Assembly: GCA_009777575.1 (NCBI GenBank)
Contig: WRLO01000009.1
Location: 1-62,395, forward strand
Source of the DNA: Candidatus Cloacimonadota bacterium
GTDB lineage: Bacteria > Cloacimonadota > Cloacimonadia > Cloacimonadales > WRIO01
Length of the DNA stretch: 62,395 bases
Direction: 5' to 3'
Within the stretch, counting starts at the first letter, position 1. Every line of letters begins with the position of its first letter. The notes beneath the pieces were generated by a model. It was not told the origin of the DNA. It saw nothing but the letters and a program-made list of their open reading frames with translations, and searched no databases. Shown piece by piece: positions 9,501 through 16,796 of the stretch. Made by a program: the position numbers and the translations under genes.

Positions 9501-9869
9501 GCAATATATGAGCAGGGTGAATCAGAGCCAGCAGAGGTCGAAGTCTTGATCGATGACCCATCATCTGAAGGCGAACCGTCTGGGGTGGTAACAATCACCG
9601 AATTATATGGAAATTTTCCTAATCCTTTCAATCCATTGACTGTTATCAGTTTTTCTTTAGAAAATGCTGGTCATGTGATTATCGATATTTTTAATATCCG
9701 TGGGCAGAAAGTCTATAGCTTAATCAATGCTACAATGCCATCTGGGGAACATCAAATAACTTGGTATGGCACGGATGAGCATGGTCGAGCTGTAGATAGT
9801 GGGATATATTTTTATCGCATGCAAACAGAGGATTTTTCAGCAGTACGGAGAATGGTTTTGTTGAAATAA
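6534..9869 (+). CDS. Secreted surface protein: GLUG repeats, six fibronectin-III domains, C-terminal sorting-type domain
   Basis: A large exported protein. After a polar N-terminus, a hydrophobic segment (about residues 25-40) and AEA-like residues suggest a signal peptide. A beta-helical region follows with GLUG-type repeats (GGLVGFMN, GGLVGLAR, GGILGRAQ, GGIVGSE). Six fibronectin-III domains then occupy about residues 420-1015, each with an LTW/LNW...GYxVYRND pattern. The last 90 residues begin NFPNPFNP and end YFYRMQTEDFSAVRRMVLLK, a FlgD-like C-terminal domain seen on secreted proteins of this group. An upstream ATG at 6519 is less likely, because GAGAGGAG at 6521-6528 sits just before the ATG at 6534. 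Likely role: adhesion or surface binding (inference). A strong terminator follows. Confidence 0.85.
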   Translation: MGFKKLFTDVEVCEKQPLFIGAKKGFIVLCFLFMMVALMGQTAYEALYVEAAAKPTGAGTELSPYLIGSVQNLWWVSAFPGGPEGWYKAMNEQIHFKLTADIDFDDVSQNWPSDQAFRPIGYGNTYGSISGTAHYFCGVFDGAGYTISNITIEPIATPGDPPTGGMVTRGGLFSVIYESEIKNLHLRDVTITGFHTAGGIAGEVFDSTIEFSSTTGNITIEGVRPSDGNSRGGGLVGFMNASPVTDPERPSKITESFSIVNIDTDTATNPILGGLVGLARYSEIEYSFSRGDLSGEHLIGGILGRAQDFVWLESNFYAGLIDGVDGFIGGIVGSETNSQFYTNFWDLRDGDNPEVAVASGNGTVMDTFGRPTGLMKLSSTYIGAGWDFVTTWSIGALLNDGYPYSMNIDIDVIPVTDIDFTHPRPTDLVAILTRDNLTGEYIVLLTWSIPTPQYRNQISHFRVYRNDKPADTPIAVNVDTTTYEDDEITNGNTYIYTVRAVYQDSQISHHSTASDPIIIMLPPYDLESEWDGSDLKLTWKPPIDPDNNITGYNVYRNDENTALNLSPLSTSTLDFKIDDIDDHLGDEHVYQVRVIYGSLGESEPAELLIKMPTFPPPRFPVAVANGNNIVLTWDIPHTDLCFATLRRYEIWKRNNHPDSLSTYYRIHTTATPAVFTFTDNNAITDVTYSFTYRIIAEYLSPNGFSDEKECVTTIQITDPQPPAGVEAKIGVNYVHLTWSMPGTPDKSSRNTIFLLGFNVWRTDVLTSPDFPVDYELLNDDDVLILQTEYRDYDATNNKSYIYVVEAIYSDGTNETEEPSEPTYQIDVRYPVNNLTATLVGQTVRLNWVAPPDDEADGYIVYRGSSILTTSPTHETTLEFVDLNPNKGVFNLYTVVAFYNDDEDDTNPDHINQEVSIFVSSLPTPVPAPPIIDGNNVELRWEAPETIQGLDVLLGYKVYRNDTPLTPVAITTLNFADNELPYGTYLYKLTAIYEQGESEPAEVEVLIDDPSSEGEPSGVVTITELYGNFPNPFNPLTVISFSLENAGHVIIDIFNIRGQKVYSLINATMPSGEHQITWYGTDEHGRAVDSGIYFYRMQTEDFSAVRRMVLLK

Positions 9870-9889
9870 TGGAGAATGGAAAATGGATT

Positions 9890-9930
9890 AATGGTTCGTG
9901 GTGCGATTCGTGCCATGAACCATTTTTTTT
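9890..9930 (+). terminator. Rho-independent terminator of the surface protein gene
   Basis: AATGGTTCGTGG (9890-9901) pairs with CCATGAACCATT (9913-9924) with one G-T pair around an 11-base loop, followed immediately by a run of T to 9930. It lies 20 bases after the stop codon. Confidence 0.85.
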
Positions 9931-10131
9931 GATACATTTGCATACCGTCTTTGTTGTAGACGGAGATTGTTTTGGGGAGAGATTCAAGTGGGGCACCTCG
10001 CATGGACTGGCTGGTGGTAACCGTTGGAATATTCAAAGAAGGAGAAGCAAAATGAGTAGATGTACCTAATGCCCCTCTCCCCCATCCAATGCTAACAACA
10101 TTAGTTCGATTAGCATTTTATAAAGATTTAT
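9931..10131. other. Non-coding spacer before the REP array
   Basis: No gene is supported here. Two inverted repeats are visible: CCGTCT (9945-9950) with AGACGG (9958-9963), and AATGCTAA (10088-10095) with TTAGCATT (10110-10117). The second ends 15 bases before the first REP unit and could mark an element boundary. Confidence 0.5.
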
Positions 10132-10575
10132 GAAATCGGAGATTTCTGCTACGGATGTAATGAAATCGGAGATTTCTACTACGGGTGTTATGAAATCGGA
10201 GATTTCTGCTACGGGTGTTAGGAAATCGGAGATTTCTGCTACGGATGTTATGAAATCGGTGATTTCTGCTACGGGTGTTATGAAATCGGAGATTTCTGCT
10301 ACGGATGTTATGAAATCGGAGATTTCTGCTACGGATGGTTGAAATCGGAGATTTCTGCTACGGATGGTTGAAATCGGAGATTTCTGCTACGGGTGTTAGG
10401 AAATCGGAGATTTCTGCTACGGGTGTTAGGAAATCGGAGATTTCTGCTACGGATGTTATGAAATCGGAGATTTCTGATACGGGTGTTATGAAATCGGAGA
10501 TTTCTGCTACGGGTGTTAGGAAATCGGAGATTTCTGCTACAGGTGTTAGGAAATCGGAGATTTCTGCTACGGATA
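10132..10575 (-). repeat. REP array 1: 15 tandem hairpin units, 29-30 bp period
   Basis: Fifteen near-identical units start at 10132, 10162, 10192, 10222, 10252, 10282, 10312, 10341, 10370, 10400, 10430, 10460, 10490, 10520 and 10550. Each contains the palindrome GAAATCGGAGATTTC (6-bp stem, 3-base loop; the loop is GGT in the fifth) followed by TGCTACGG, with minor variants. On the minus strand a unit reads GTAG, CA, then GAAATC/TCC/GATTTC. A 5' GTAG next to a hairpin is the classical form of REP elements mobilised by RAYT transposases. Spacers are 8-9 bp. The last unit runs into the 3' end of the RAYT gene. There are no unique spacers, so it is not a CRISPR. Confidence 0.9.
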
Positions 10576-11151
10576 ATATTCATCTTGAACCCAATTTATC
10601 GGGTTATTTTGTATATATATTGAGTGAATATAAAAATCTCTTTCATCTCTCAATATGTGGTCATAATATGATTTTTGCCATATTGATACCCCACATTTTT
10701 TTGTTACACTACTTTTCAAAAATCGGATAATATTTGAGATAGATGGTTTCTTAGCAGAAATCTCCGATTTCAAAAAATCATATATCAAAATAATCAAGTG
10801 TATATGATTTGGCATTATCACATAACTGCTTATTTCAACATTTTCTTGAAAATTTGATATTTCAATGATTGTATCCTCAACTATTTTTCCTATTTCTGTC
10901 AATTCTACACATGGATATGTAAATCCACCTTCTTTCATTGTTACCGTAGCAGAAATCTCCGATTTCCCATCAAATGAAATCTCCGATTTCCCATCAAATG
11001 AAATCTCCGATTTCCTCTCCATCGAATTACTCGTTATTCTCGAGAAAATATGCTGGTTATCCTTTGAACATATTGTAATAAAATATCCACCACAATCTGA
11101 ATAATCATAGTTATTGTATCTTATTGGTTTACAATTAGGTACATTAGGCAT
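10567..11151 (-). CDS. RAYT: REP-associated HUH (Y1) transposase, carrying in-frame REP insertions
   Basis: This is an IS200/IS605-related single-strand transposase. The HUH motif is in VIMPNHIHLIILI. The likely catalytic Tyr is in QKSYYDHILRDERDFY, and the C-terminal YIQNNPINW matches the usual YIxxNPxxW of RAYTs. The N-terminus (RYNNYDYSDCGGYFITICSK) is also typical. Two regions are foreign to the family: three tandem KSEIS repeats (about residues 46-67, spaced 8 residues) and one KSEIS after the HUH strand. Both are encoded by the same palindrome that fills the flanking arrays. Insertions sit in variable linkers, so activity may survive. GAGG precedes the ATG. The TAG stop is part of a REP GTAG. 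Confidence 0.88.
   Translation of the reverse strand: MPNVPNCKPIRYNNYDYSDCGGYFITICSKDNQHIFSRITSNSMERKSEISFDGKSEISFDGKSEISATVTMKEGGFTYPCVELTEIGKIVEDTIIEISNFQENVEISSYVIMPNHIHLIILIYDFLKSEISAKKPSISNIIRFLKSSVTKKCGVSIWQKSYYDHILRDERDFYIHSIYIQNNPINWVQDEYYP
10757..10771 (+). repeat. REP hairpin inside the RAYT gene, single copy
   Basis: GAAATCTCCGATTTC lies on the plus strand, preceded by TTAGCA instead of GTAGCA. It is inverted relative to the flanking arrays and read in frame by the transposase gene as KSEISA. Confidence 0.85.
10952..11014 (+). repeat. Three REP hairpins inside the RAYT gene, 24-bp period
   Basis: GAAATCTCCGATTTC occurs at 10952, 10976 and 11000. Only the first keeps the preceding CCGTAGCA; the other two are joined by CCATCAAAT. 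The 24-bp period keeps the reading frame and encodes a repeated (G/R)KSEIS(F/A) peptide. Confidence 0.9.
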
Positions 11152-11199
11152 AGTAATTCCTCGATTTTAAATTTATATTTTTTTGAAATGAATACATGG

Positions 11200-11425
11200 G
11201 AAATCGGAGATTTCTGCTACGGGTGTTATGAAATCGGAGATTTCTGCTACGGATGTTATGAAATCGGAGATTTCTGCTACGGGTGTTATGAAATCGGAGA
11301 TTTCTGCTACGGGTGTAATGAAATCAGAGATTTCTGATACGAGGCGGAACGCATACATGCGTTCCCTACGAAGGGAATCGGAGATTTCTGCTACGGGTGT
11401 AATGAAATCGGAGATTTCTGCTACG
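11200..11425 (-). repeat. REP array 2: seven hairpin units upstream of the RAYT gene
   Basis: Units begin at 11200, 11230, 11260, 11290, 11320, 11374 and 11404, in the same orientation as array 1. The unit at 11320 has loop AGA and the one at 11374 starts GGAATC. A 54-base step between the fifth and sixth units contains another palindrome (11346-11365). The array ends 11 bases from the stop codon of the subtilisin-like gene. Confidence 0.9.
11346..11365. repeat. Palindrome interrupting REP array 2
   Basis: GGAACGCAT and ATGCGTTCC form a 9-bp stem with a 2-base loop. It is unrelated in sequence to the REP hairpin and lies between two REP units, so a second small element may have inserted into the array. 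Confidence 0.6.
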
Positions 11426-11435
11426 AAAAAAGGTT

Positions 11436-14400
11436 TTATTTCAATAGAATCATTCTTCTAGTTGATTGGAAAGGACCTGCTTCAATCCTATAAAAATATA
11501 TTCCACTAGAAACCTTTCTACCATAAAAATCAGTTCCATTCCAAATAGTTTGATGAACACCAGCGGTTAAATATTCACTGAAGATATTTTTAACTTTTTG
11601 ACCTCTGATATTATATATATCAATATTGACTTGAGAATCTTCAGCTATAGAAAATTTTATAATGGTTTCTGGATTGAAAGGATTTGGGTAGTTTTGCTCA
11701 AGTTTATTAACAAAAATGGTATTTACAAAATCATTTTCTGGAGTTCTTGGGTCAGTAAAACTCGCTGTTTTGCCTATATTACCTCTATAAGTATACCAAG
11801 CAGGAGAGTCAGCAATTTTTTTGGTATCAATATATTCTATACCATTGTTTACAACCACAAGTATGTCTCCTCTCCCAGAATCAAAGCTACCGACCCATGG
11901 AGACCTTTGAATAGCAGAGTTACTTATTTGTAAAGGATAACCAGGTATGTATTGCCCATTTGCCTTAATTATGTGAACTCTCCCCATATTGTCTCCAAAA
12001 ATAATTTCTCTATTTCCATCTCCATCAAAATCTGCAAAAACAGGGGATGAATCTATTCGTGCTCCAACATTAATTGGGAAACCAGACACATTTTCTAACA
12101 TTTCATCTTTTACCCAGATATTTCCAGAGTTATCTCCAAAAACAATGTAAGGAACTCCATCTCTAAAAATGTCAATCACTGCTATCTCTGTTTGGATTGA
12201 AGATTGTAATATGGATTGTCTAACAATGTTTCCCGCACTAGTAACAATAGATAAAGGAATATTTAAGGAAAGGGAACTAGCAAAAACAATGTCAAGTCCT
12301 GAACCACCAGTAAAATTTGCAAGAGTAGCGCCAACTAAGGTAGCACCAATATCTCTATTGGGAAAGCCAGCAATATTTTCTCCAGTCATTGGATTTATAA
12401 CATGAATCCCTTGATTTTGAGGTGAACCATAATTTATCACAATGTTTTTATAACCATCTCCATTTACATCTCCTACAGCCATATTAGCAATAATAGGATT
12501 GCCTATATCGATGGGATAATTATCCCAAAGACTCAAATCATTTCCATTGAAAATAAACAAATTTCCATTTTGTGTTCCAACTATTATCTCATAAAAGCCA
12601 TCATTATTTAAATCAGCGATGATGGGGCTAGTTCGGACATTATTTCCAATAATGTATTCATTGAGAATATGGCCAGTGTGGCTAATCACTATTAATTTTC
12701 CGTTACTTGTGACTAATACTATCTGTTGATTGCCATTTCTTGTCACATCACCAATAGCAAAATCACTCATAATACTTTCTGAAATGTTCAAAGGAAAATT
12801 TTCATTGTATTTCTTTTCCACATCAATGATATGTAAATGATTGTTGGCAAAGGTTATTAGACGATTTCCAGTTCCATCAAGATTAGCAACCATAGGTGAG
12901 GCAGGCGAATGTCCGCCAGTAATTAGTGGCCAATTTGCTTTTGATAAAGAAACACTAATAGTGAAAGTAAATGATTTCTCAAAAATGTCAAAATAATCAT
13001 CTGCAGGTTTACTAGTGAGATTAATAGTCATAGGTATTTCCTTACCATTGATAGAATCGTCAATATAAACAATCGCTTTATTCAATGAACTGGCAGTAGT
13101 TCCAGAAGGTATGTGAGGACTAAACTCTAAAATTCCTTGCTTAATCTCAACACCTTCAAAATCAGATGAAATGCTTGCAACAGTATCATAAGCGTCTGCC
13201 CAGCCCGTTCTATTGATAATATCTATCGATATACTAATCGTTTCTCCCGGATTTATCACTCCATCATTATCTCCCTCAAATTCTAAAATCTCCGGTTCTC
13301 CAAACAAGGAAAGATTAACGAAGTTTTCCCTCACCACAGATTTAACAGCATTTATACGACCACCACCTAATAATCCTTCATAATAACCACCAGCTTCGTT
13401 TTCAATCATCGTATCAGCGGCATCTATTAATATTTCTTTTATGTCTTCTACAGAGAGATCGGGGTTTCTTGACAGCATCATTGCAACGACTCCAGCTACA
13501 AGAGGAGATGCCATAGAAGTTCCAGACAAGGCATAATAGTCATCAACAGCATCTTCTAATGATTCCCAAAAGAAAGTAGAATAAATATTACTACCGGGTG
13601 CAGTAATAGTAATATGATTTCCATAATTTGAAAAGGAAGATTTCATATCTTCTTGGTTACTTGAAGCCACTGCAATGGTATTTGTTGAATTTGCAGGAAT
13701 AAACAAATTACTACTTGAATTTGAGTTTCCTGCCGCAGCAACAACAATAGAACCTTTTTCAGTAGCATAGTTTACGACAGTATTTGAAAAATCGAGACCA
13801 TCTTGCCCATTTGCTAAGCCACCCCAGGAACAATTAATGACATGAGAACCAGAGTCAGCAGCATATAGAATCCCCGACCATGGGTCTGTCATCAAACTAG
13901 TCTCATAATGACTAGGTCCATGTTTTGAGACGAGTAATCGCGTATTCATAGCAATACCAGAAATTCCAATCGCGTTGTCACCTACAGCTCCAGCTATACC
14001 ACCGACATGTGTTCCATGTATCATCCATTCATAAGACTGGTAGGTTTGGTTGTGATTGTAATAAAAATCCCAGCCAAGAATATCATCAATTTTTCCATTT
14101 CCGTCGTTATCAATACTATCACCACCAGAAATAACTCCAGTATCCCAATTAATAGTCATTCCGGGTGCTTCAGCATGATTGATAAAGATATTATCTCTTA
14201 AATCTTCGTGATTCCATTTCATACCATCATCAACAATCGCAATCACAATAGTAGTGTCTCCTTGGATATAATTCCACATTTCGTCAGCTTTTACAATAGG
14301 AATATACCATTGTAAGTGTAAATTTGGATCATTGGGGATGTATTGCTTTGTCATTTTAGTATCCAAAGTGGCATAAATGATATTTCTATCTCTTGATAAA

Positions 14401-14825
14401 GCTCCTAATGCCTCGTCTATCATTGAGTTATCCTCAAGTGTGATTTTAAATATATTCATAGGATAAACTCTATTTTCATCATGCCAATCTTGATCTTTTA
14501 CCCAAAACATTCTTTCAATACTAGTAAATAGATATTGATCCGCTAGATCATTGAAAGATTGAATTGGAGCTGAACCCACAGATGTTCTTGAGGATACATT
14601 TGTTTTATTGGTTTCTTTCCTAATTTGAACATATCCTCTTGAATTTAACTCAATATCGATTTCGCCTGTCTTTGAATCGATAGAAATCGCATCAAAAGCG
14701 ACAATAACTACATTTGGATGATGTATATCATCCTGAAATCTACTTTGTAGGGGGACATTAAAGTTTTCAGCAAAACAATAGCTGAAAATAACAATAAGAA
14801 ATAAACAAAAATTAATTTTTTTCAT
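11436..14825 (-). CDS. Secreted subtilisin-like serine protease with beta-propeller repeats and sorting-type domain
   Basis: An S8 family peptidase of about 1,130 residues. The catalytic triad is visible: Asp in VIAIVDDGMKWNHEDL (about residue 200), His in HGTHVGGIAGAVG (about 275) and Ser in LSGTSMASPLVAGV (about 440). After a beta-sandwich region, FG-GAP/VCBS-like blades follow (IADLNNDGFYEIIVGT, VGDVNGDGYKNIVI, FADFDGDGNREIIFGD). The tail starts NYPNPFNPETIIKFS and ends FYRIEAGPFQSTRRMILLK, as in the surface protein at 6534-9869. The N-terminus is a signal peptide (MKKINFCLFLIVIFSYCFA). An ATG at 14840 is in frame, but GGAG lies between it and the ATG at 14825, so 14825 is preferred. Confidence 0.93.
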   Translation of the reverse strand: MKKINFCLFLIVIFSYCFAENFNVPLQSRFQDDIHHPNVVIVAFDAISIDSKTGEIDIELNSRGYVQIRKETNKTNVSSRTSVGSAPIQSFNDLADQYLFTSIERMFWVKDQDWHDENRVYPMNIFKITLEDNSMIDEALGALSRDRNIIYATLDTKMTKQYIPNDPNLHLQWYIPIVKADEMWNYIQGDTTIVIAIVDDGMKWNHEDLRDNIFINHAEAPGMTINWDTGVISGGDSIDNDGNGKIDDILGWDFYYNHNQTYQSYEWMIHGTHVGGIAGAVGDNAIGISGIAMNTRLLVSKHGPSHYETSLMTDPWSGILYAADSGSHVINCSWGGLANGQDGLDFSNTVVNYATEKGSIVVAAAGNSNSSSNLFIPANSTNTIAVASSNQEDMKSSFSNYGNHITITAPGSNIYSTFFWESLEDAVDDYYALSGTSMASPLVAGVVAMMLSRNPDLSVEDIKEILIDAADTMIENEAGGYYEGLLGGGRINAVKSVVRENFVNLSLFGEPEILEFEGDNDGVINPGETISISIDIINRTGWADAYDTVASISSDFEGVEIKQGILEFSPHIPSGTTASSLNKAIVYIDDSINGKEIPMTINLTSKPADDYFDIFEKSFTFTISVSLSKANWPLITGGHSPASPMVANLDGTGNRLITFANNHLHIIDVEKKYNENFPLNISESIMSDFAIGDVTRNGNQQIVLVTSNGKLIVISHTGHILNEYIIGNNVRTSPIIADLNNDGFYEIIVGTQNGNLFIFNGNDLSLWDNYPIDIGNPIIANMAVGDVNGDGYKNIVINYGSPQNQGIHVINPMTGENIAGFPNRDIGATLVGATLANFTGGSGLDIVFASSLSLNIPLSIVTSAGNIVRQSILQSSIQTEIAVIDIFRDGVPYIVFGDNSGNIWVKDEMLENVSGFPINVGARIDSSPVFADFDGDGNREIIFGDNMGRVHIIKANGQYIPGYPLQISNSAIQRSPWVGSFDSGRGDILVVVNNGIEYIDTKKIADSPAWYTYRGNIGKTASFTDPRTPENDFVNTIFVNKLEQNYPNPFNPETIIKFSIAEDSQVNIDIYNIRGQKVKNIFSEYLTAGVHQTIWNGTDFYGRKVSSGIYFYRIEAGPFQSTRRMILLK

Positions 14826-14856
14826 TATTATTAACTCCATTTAAAAATTTTTTACA

Positions 14857-14884
14857 AGAATATTAAGTATGCGATTTTTGTCAA
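14857..14884 (-). promoter_or_regulatory. Sigma-70 type promoter of the subtilisin-like gene
   Basis: On the minus strand, TTGACA (14884-14879), a 16-base spacer and TATTCT (14862-14857) lie about 32 bases before the preferred start codon. Confidence 0.65.
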
Positions 14885-15035
14885 GTGTTTTGGAAAATAT
14901 AAAATTGCCCACCATTAGAATAGTGAGTTAATAAAGTTTCGTCTCTGCGAGACTTTGTATAAAATAAATAAAAATGTAACTTTTTTCCTATATTTATAGT
15001 TTATTTATGGAGGGATTTTTTTTTAAGGACAAAAC

Positions 15036-16781
15036 ATGAAACTATTATTTTTTATATTCTTTTTTCCAATATTTTTACTTTCAACGGAATGGACACTATT
15101 TTTTTATATGGGAGCAGATAATGATTTACATCGCCATGCTATTGAGGACATAATGGAAATGCAAAAAGGTCTGCTATCGGGAAATGATTTTGTGAATATT
15201 ATTGTTTACATAGATCATGCACCTTCATACAAAAATGGAGCTGTCGAATATATCCAAGTTAGACCGAGTAATAGTAATGTGGTTGATTCACGAATAATTC
15301 AGACTTATCCTGATGAAAATAGTGGGTCTGGTCAGACATTAACAAAATTTTTGAACTGGGCGTATCCGTTATATTCATCTGAAAAAAACATTCTAATTTT
15401 ATGGTCTCATGGAAGTGGGTGGGCAAGAGGCGACATGGAAACAAGATGGATTATCGAAGACTCTACCTCAATGTCCAATATAAAGGTATATGATGGAGAA
15501 TTGCATGACGCATTGGCAAGGCACAATAGAAAATATGATATTATTGTGCTCGATGCTTGTAATTCTGGCTCAATAGAAATGGTAGGAGAATTAAAGAATT
15601 TTACTGATTTAATAATAGCATCCCCAGATTTATTTCCAAGCAGAGGTTTTCCTTGGGAACAAATAATACAGAGCTGGGAAAGCAGTTATAGCTCTGTGCA
15701 AGTATCTGAGCTTTTTATAGCAAATTTTATAGATGCTTATTCAATGGGTGGAGTTTACAACATGTTTGGTATCAGCGATATCAAAGTCTCTATAGCTGTT
15801 TATGATATAACGAAATACGACCATCTTTTCTACGCGATAAGGGAATTTTCTGACGCTTTTGCGGACTCAGATTATTCTGATTTTTTTATTCCAGTCAGAA
15901 ATACAATTCACGAATACAATTCTGGAGGTAGAGAAATCGACTTATTAAGGTTTATGGAAGCAGTTAATGGGCAATCCAGTGGAAATAATGCAAATCCGTC
16001 TATAAATGAAAAAAAACACATAATAGAAAACCTTTATAGCGCTGTTGATGACTTTGTAATAATGAAACACAGTCTTTTTTCTTTTTTCCATCAAAGTATT
16101 AGTATATTTTATCCCCGCAATTTTTTAAATTTTATTGATAATTTTTATTTATATTGGCATCATCTAAAATTTTCAAATTCAGACTGGGGAAAATTTTTAA
16201 ATTATGTTTACGGATTAGATACTCATCCACCTAATCAGGTCACAGAAATAAATCATGTAGTAAACCTCGAAACTTTATATATCGACTGGGAAGCGCCTGT
16301 AGACCCTACTCCTTTAAATTATATAGTGTCCATTGTCCAAAATGATTTTTTACGAACATCTCCAGAGCAAATAACACTGACTAATAATCAGAAAAACAAT
16401 ACTTTTTCCACAAAAGTATATTCGAGTGGTTATTTCACCATTGAAGCTATCGACGAAGCTGGTAATCATTCAGAGCCAACTTTAAGAAATTTTACCTTTC
16501 TGCCACCGCATAAAGATGAGTTTTATATAGCTCCCAATCCTGTCATGAAAAATCATAGCGAGTTCAAAATATATTATTACTTGACAAAAACAAGTGGTTT
16601 TGTAAATATTGAAATATATAGTATTTCTGGTCAATTAGTTTGGGAAGAAAAAATGGGCTTTCATGCTGAAGGCGAGCCAACTTTACCAATTTCTGTTGAA
16701 CCTTTTTCATCAGGAGTATATTTTGGAGTAATGACCACAGAAAATTCAAGACTAATTGATAGATTCGCTATAGAAAGGTAA
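15036..16781 (+). CDS. Secreted clostripain-like cysteine protease (C11) with sorting-type domain
   Basis: A peptidase C11 family protein of 581 residues. The N-terminus is a signal peptide followed at once by the family opening WTLFFYMGADNDL. The catalytic His is in LILWSHGSGW (about residue 124) and the catalytic Cys in IIVLDACNSGSIEM (about 174). A fibronectin-III-like domain (about 400-485) and a C-terminal domain (APNPVMKN...SSGVYFGVMT) follow; the latter is a divergent version of the sorting-type domain of its neighbours. AAGGA lies 9 bases before the ATG. hydF follows after 15 bases and may be read through. Likely an exported protein-degrading enzyme of a peptide-fermenting anaerobe (inference). 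Confidence 0.88.
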   Translation: MKLLFFIFFFPIFLLSTEWTLFFYMGADNDLHRHAIEDIMEMQKGLLSGNDFVNIIVYIDHAPSYKNGAVEYIQVRPSNSNVVDSRIIQTYPDENSGSGQTLTKFLNWAYPLYSSEKNILILWSHGSGWARGDMETRWIIEDSTSMSNIKVYDGELHDALARHNRKYDIIVLDACNSGSIEMVGELKNFTDLIIASPDLFPSRGFPWEQIIQSWESSYSSVQVSELFIANFIDAYSMGGVYNMFGISDIKVSIAVYDITKYDHLFYAIREFSDAFADSDYSDFFIPVRNTIHEYNSGGREIDLLRFMEAVNGQSSGNNANPSINEKKHIIENLYSAVDDFVIMKHSLFSFFHQSISIFYPRNFLNFIDNFYLYWHHLKFSNSDWGKFLNYVYGLDTHPPNQVTEINHVVNLETLYIDWEAPVDPTPLNYIVSIVQNDFLRTSPEQITLTNNQKNNTFSTKVYSSGYFTIEAIDEAGNHSEPTLRNFTFLPPHKDEFYIAPNPVMKNHSEFKIYYYLTKTSGFVNIEIYSISGQLVWEEKMGFHAEGEPTLPISVEPFSSGVYFGVMTTENSRLIDRFAIER

Positions 16782-16796
16782 AAAAGAAGGATAATT

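Noticed and set aside
9730..10069. Short open frames around the surface-protein terminator
   Set aside because: They cross the terminator hairpin or run antisense to the coding tail and have no ribosome sites or recognisable products.
10132..10575. CRISPR array
   Set aside because: The 29-30 bp period is entirely repeat. There are no unique spacers of 30 bp or so, and no cas genes. The hairpin with GTAG and the adjacent RAYT explain it better.
10130..10730. Repeat proteins encoded by the array on either strand
   Set aside because: The frames are open only because the unit is 30 bp and stop-free. The 29-bp steps break the frame, no ribosome site is present and both strands are equally open.
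10132..11425. Diversity-generating retroelement
   Set aside because: No reverse transcriptase and no template/variable repeat pair with adenine-biased substitutions. The enzyme present is a Y1 transposase.
14940..14952. Terminator at GTCTC/GAGAC
   Set aside because: The 5-bp stem lies between divergent genes with no transcript to end there. It is more likely incidental.
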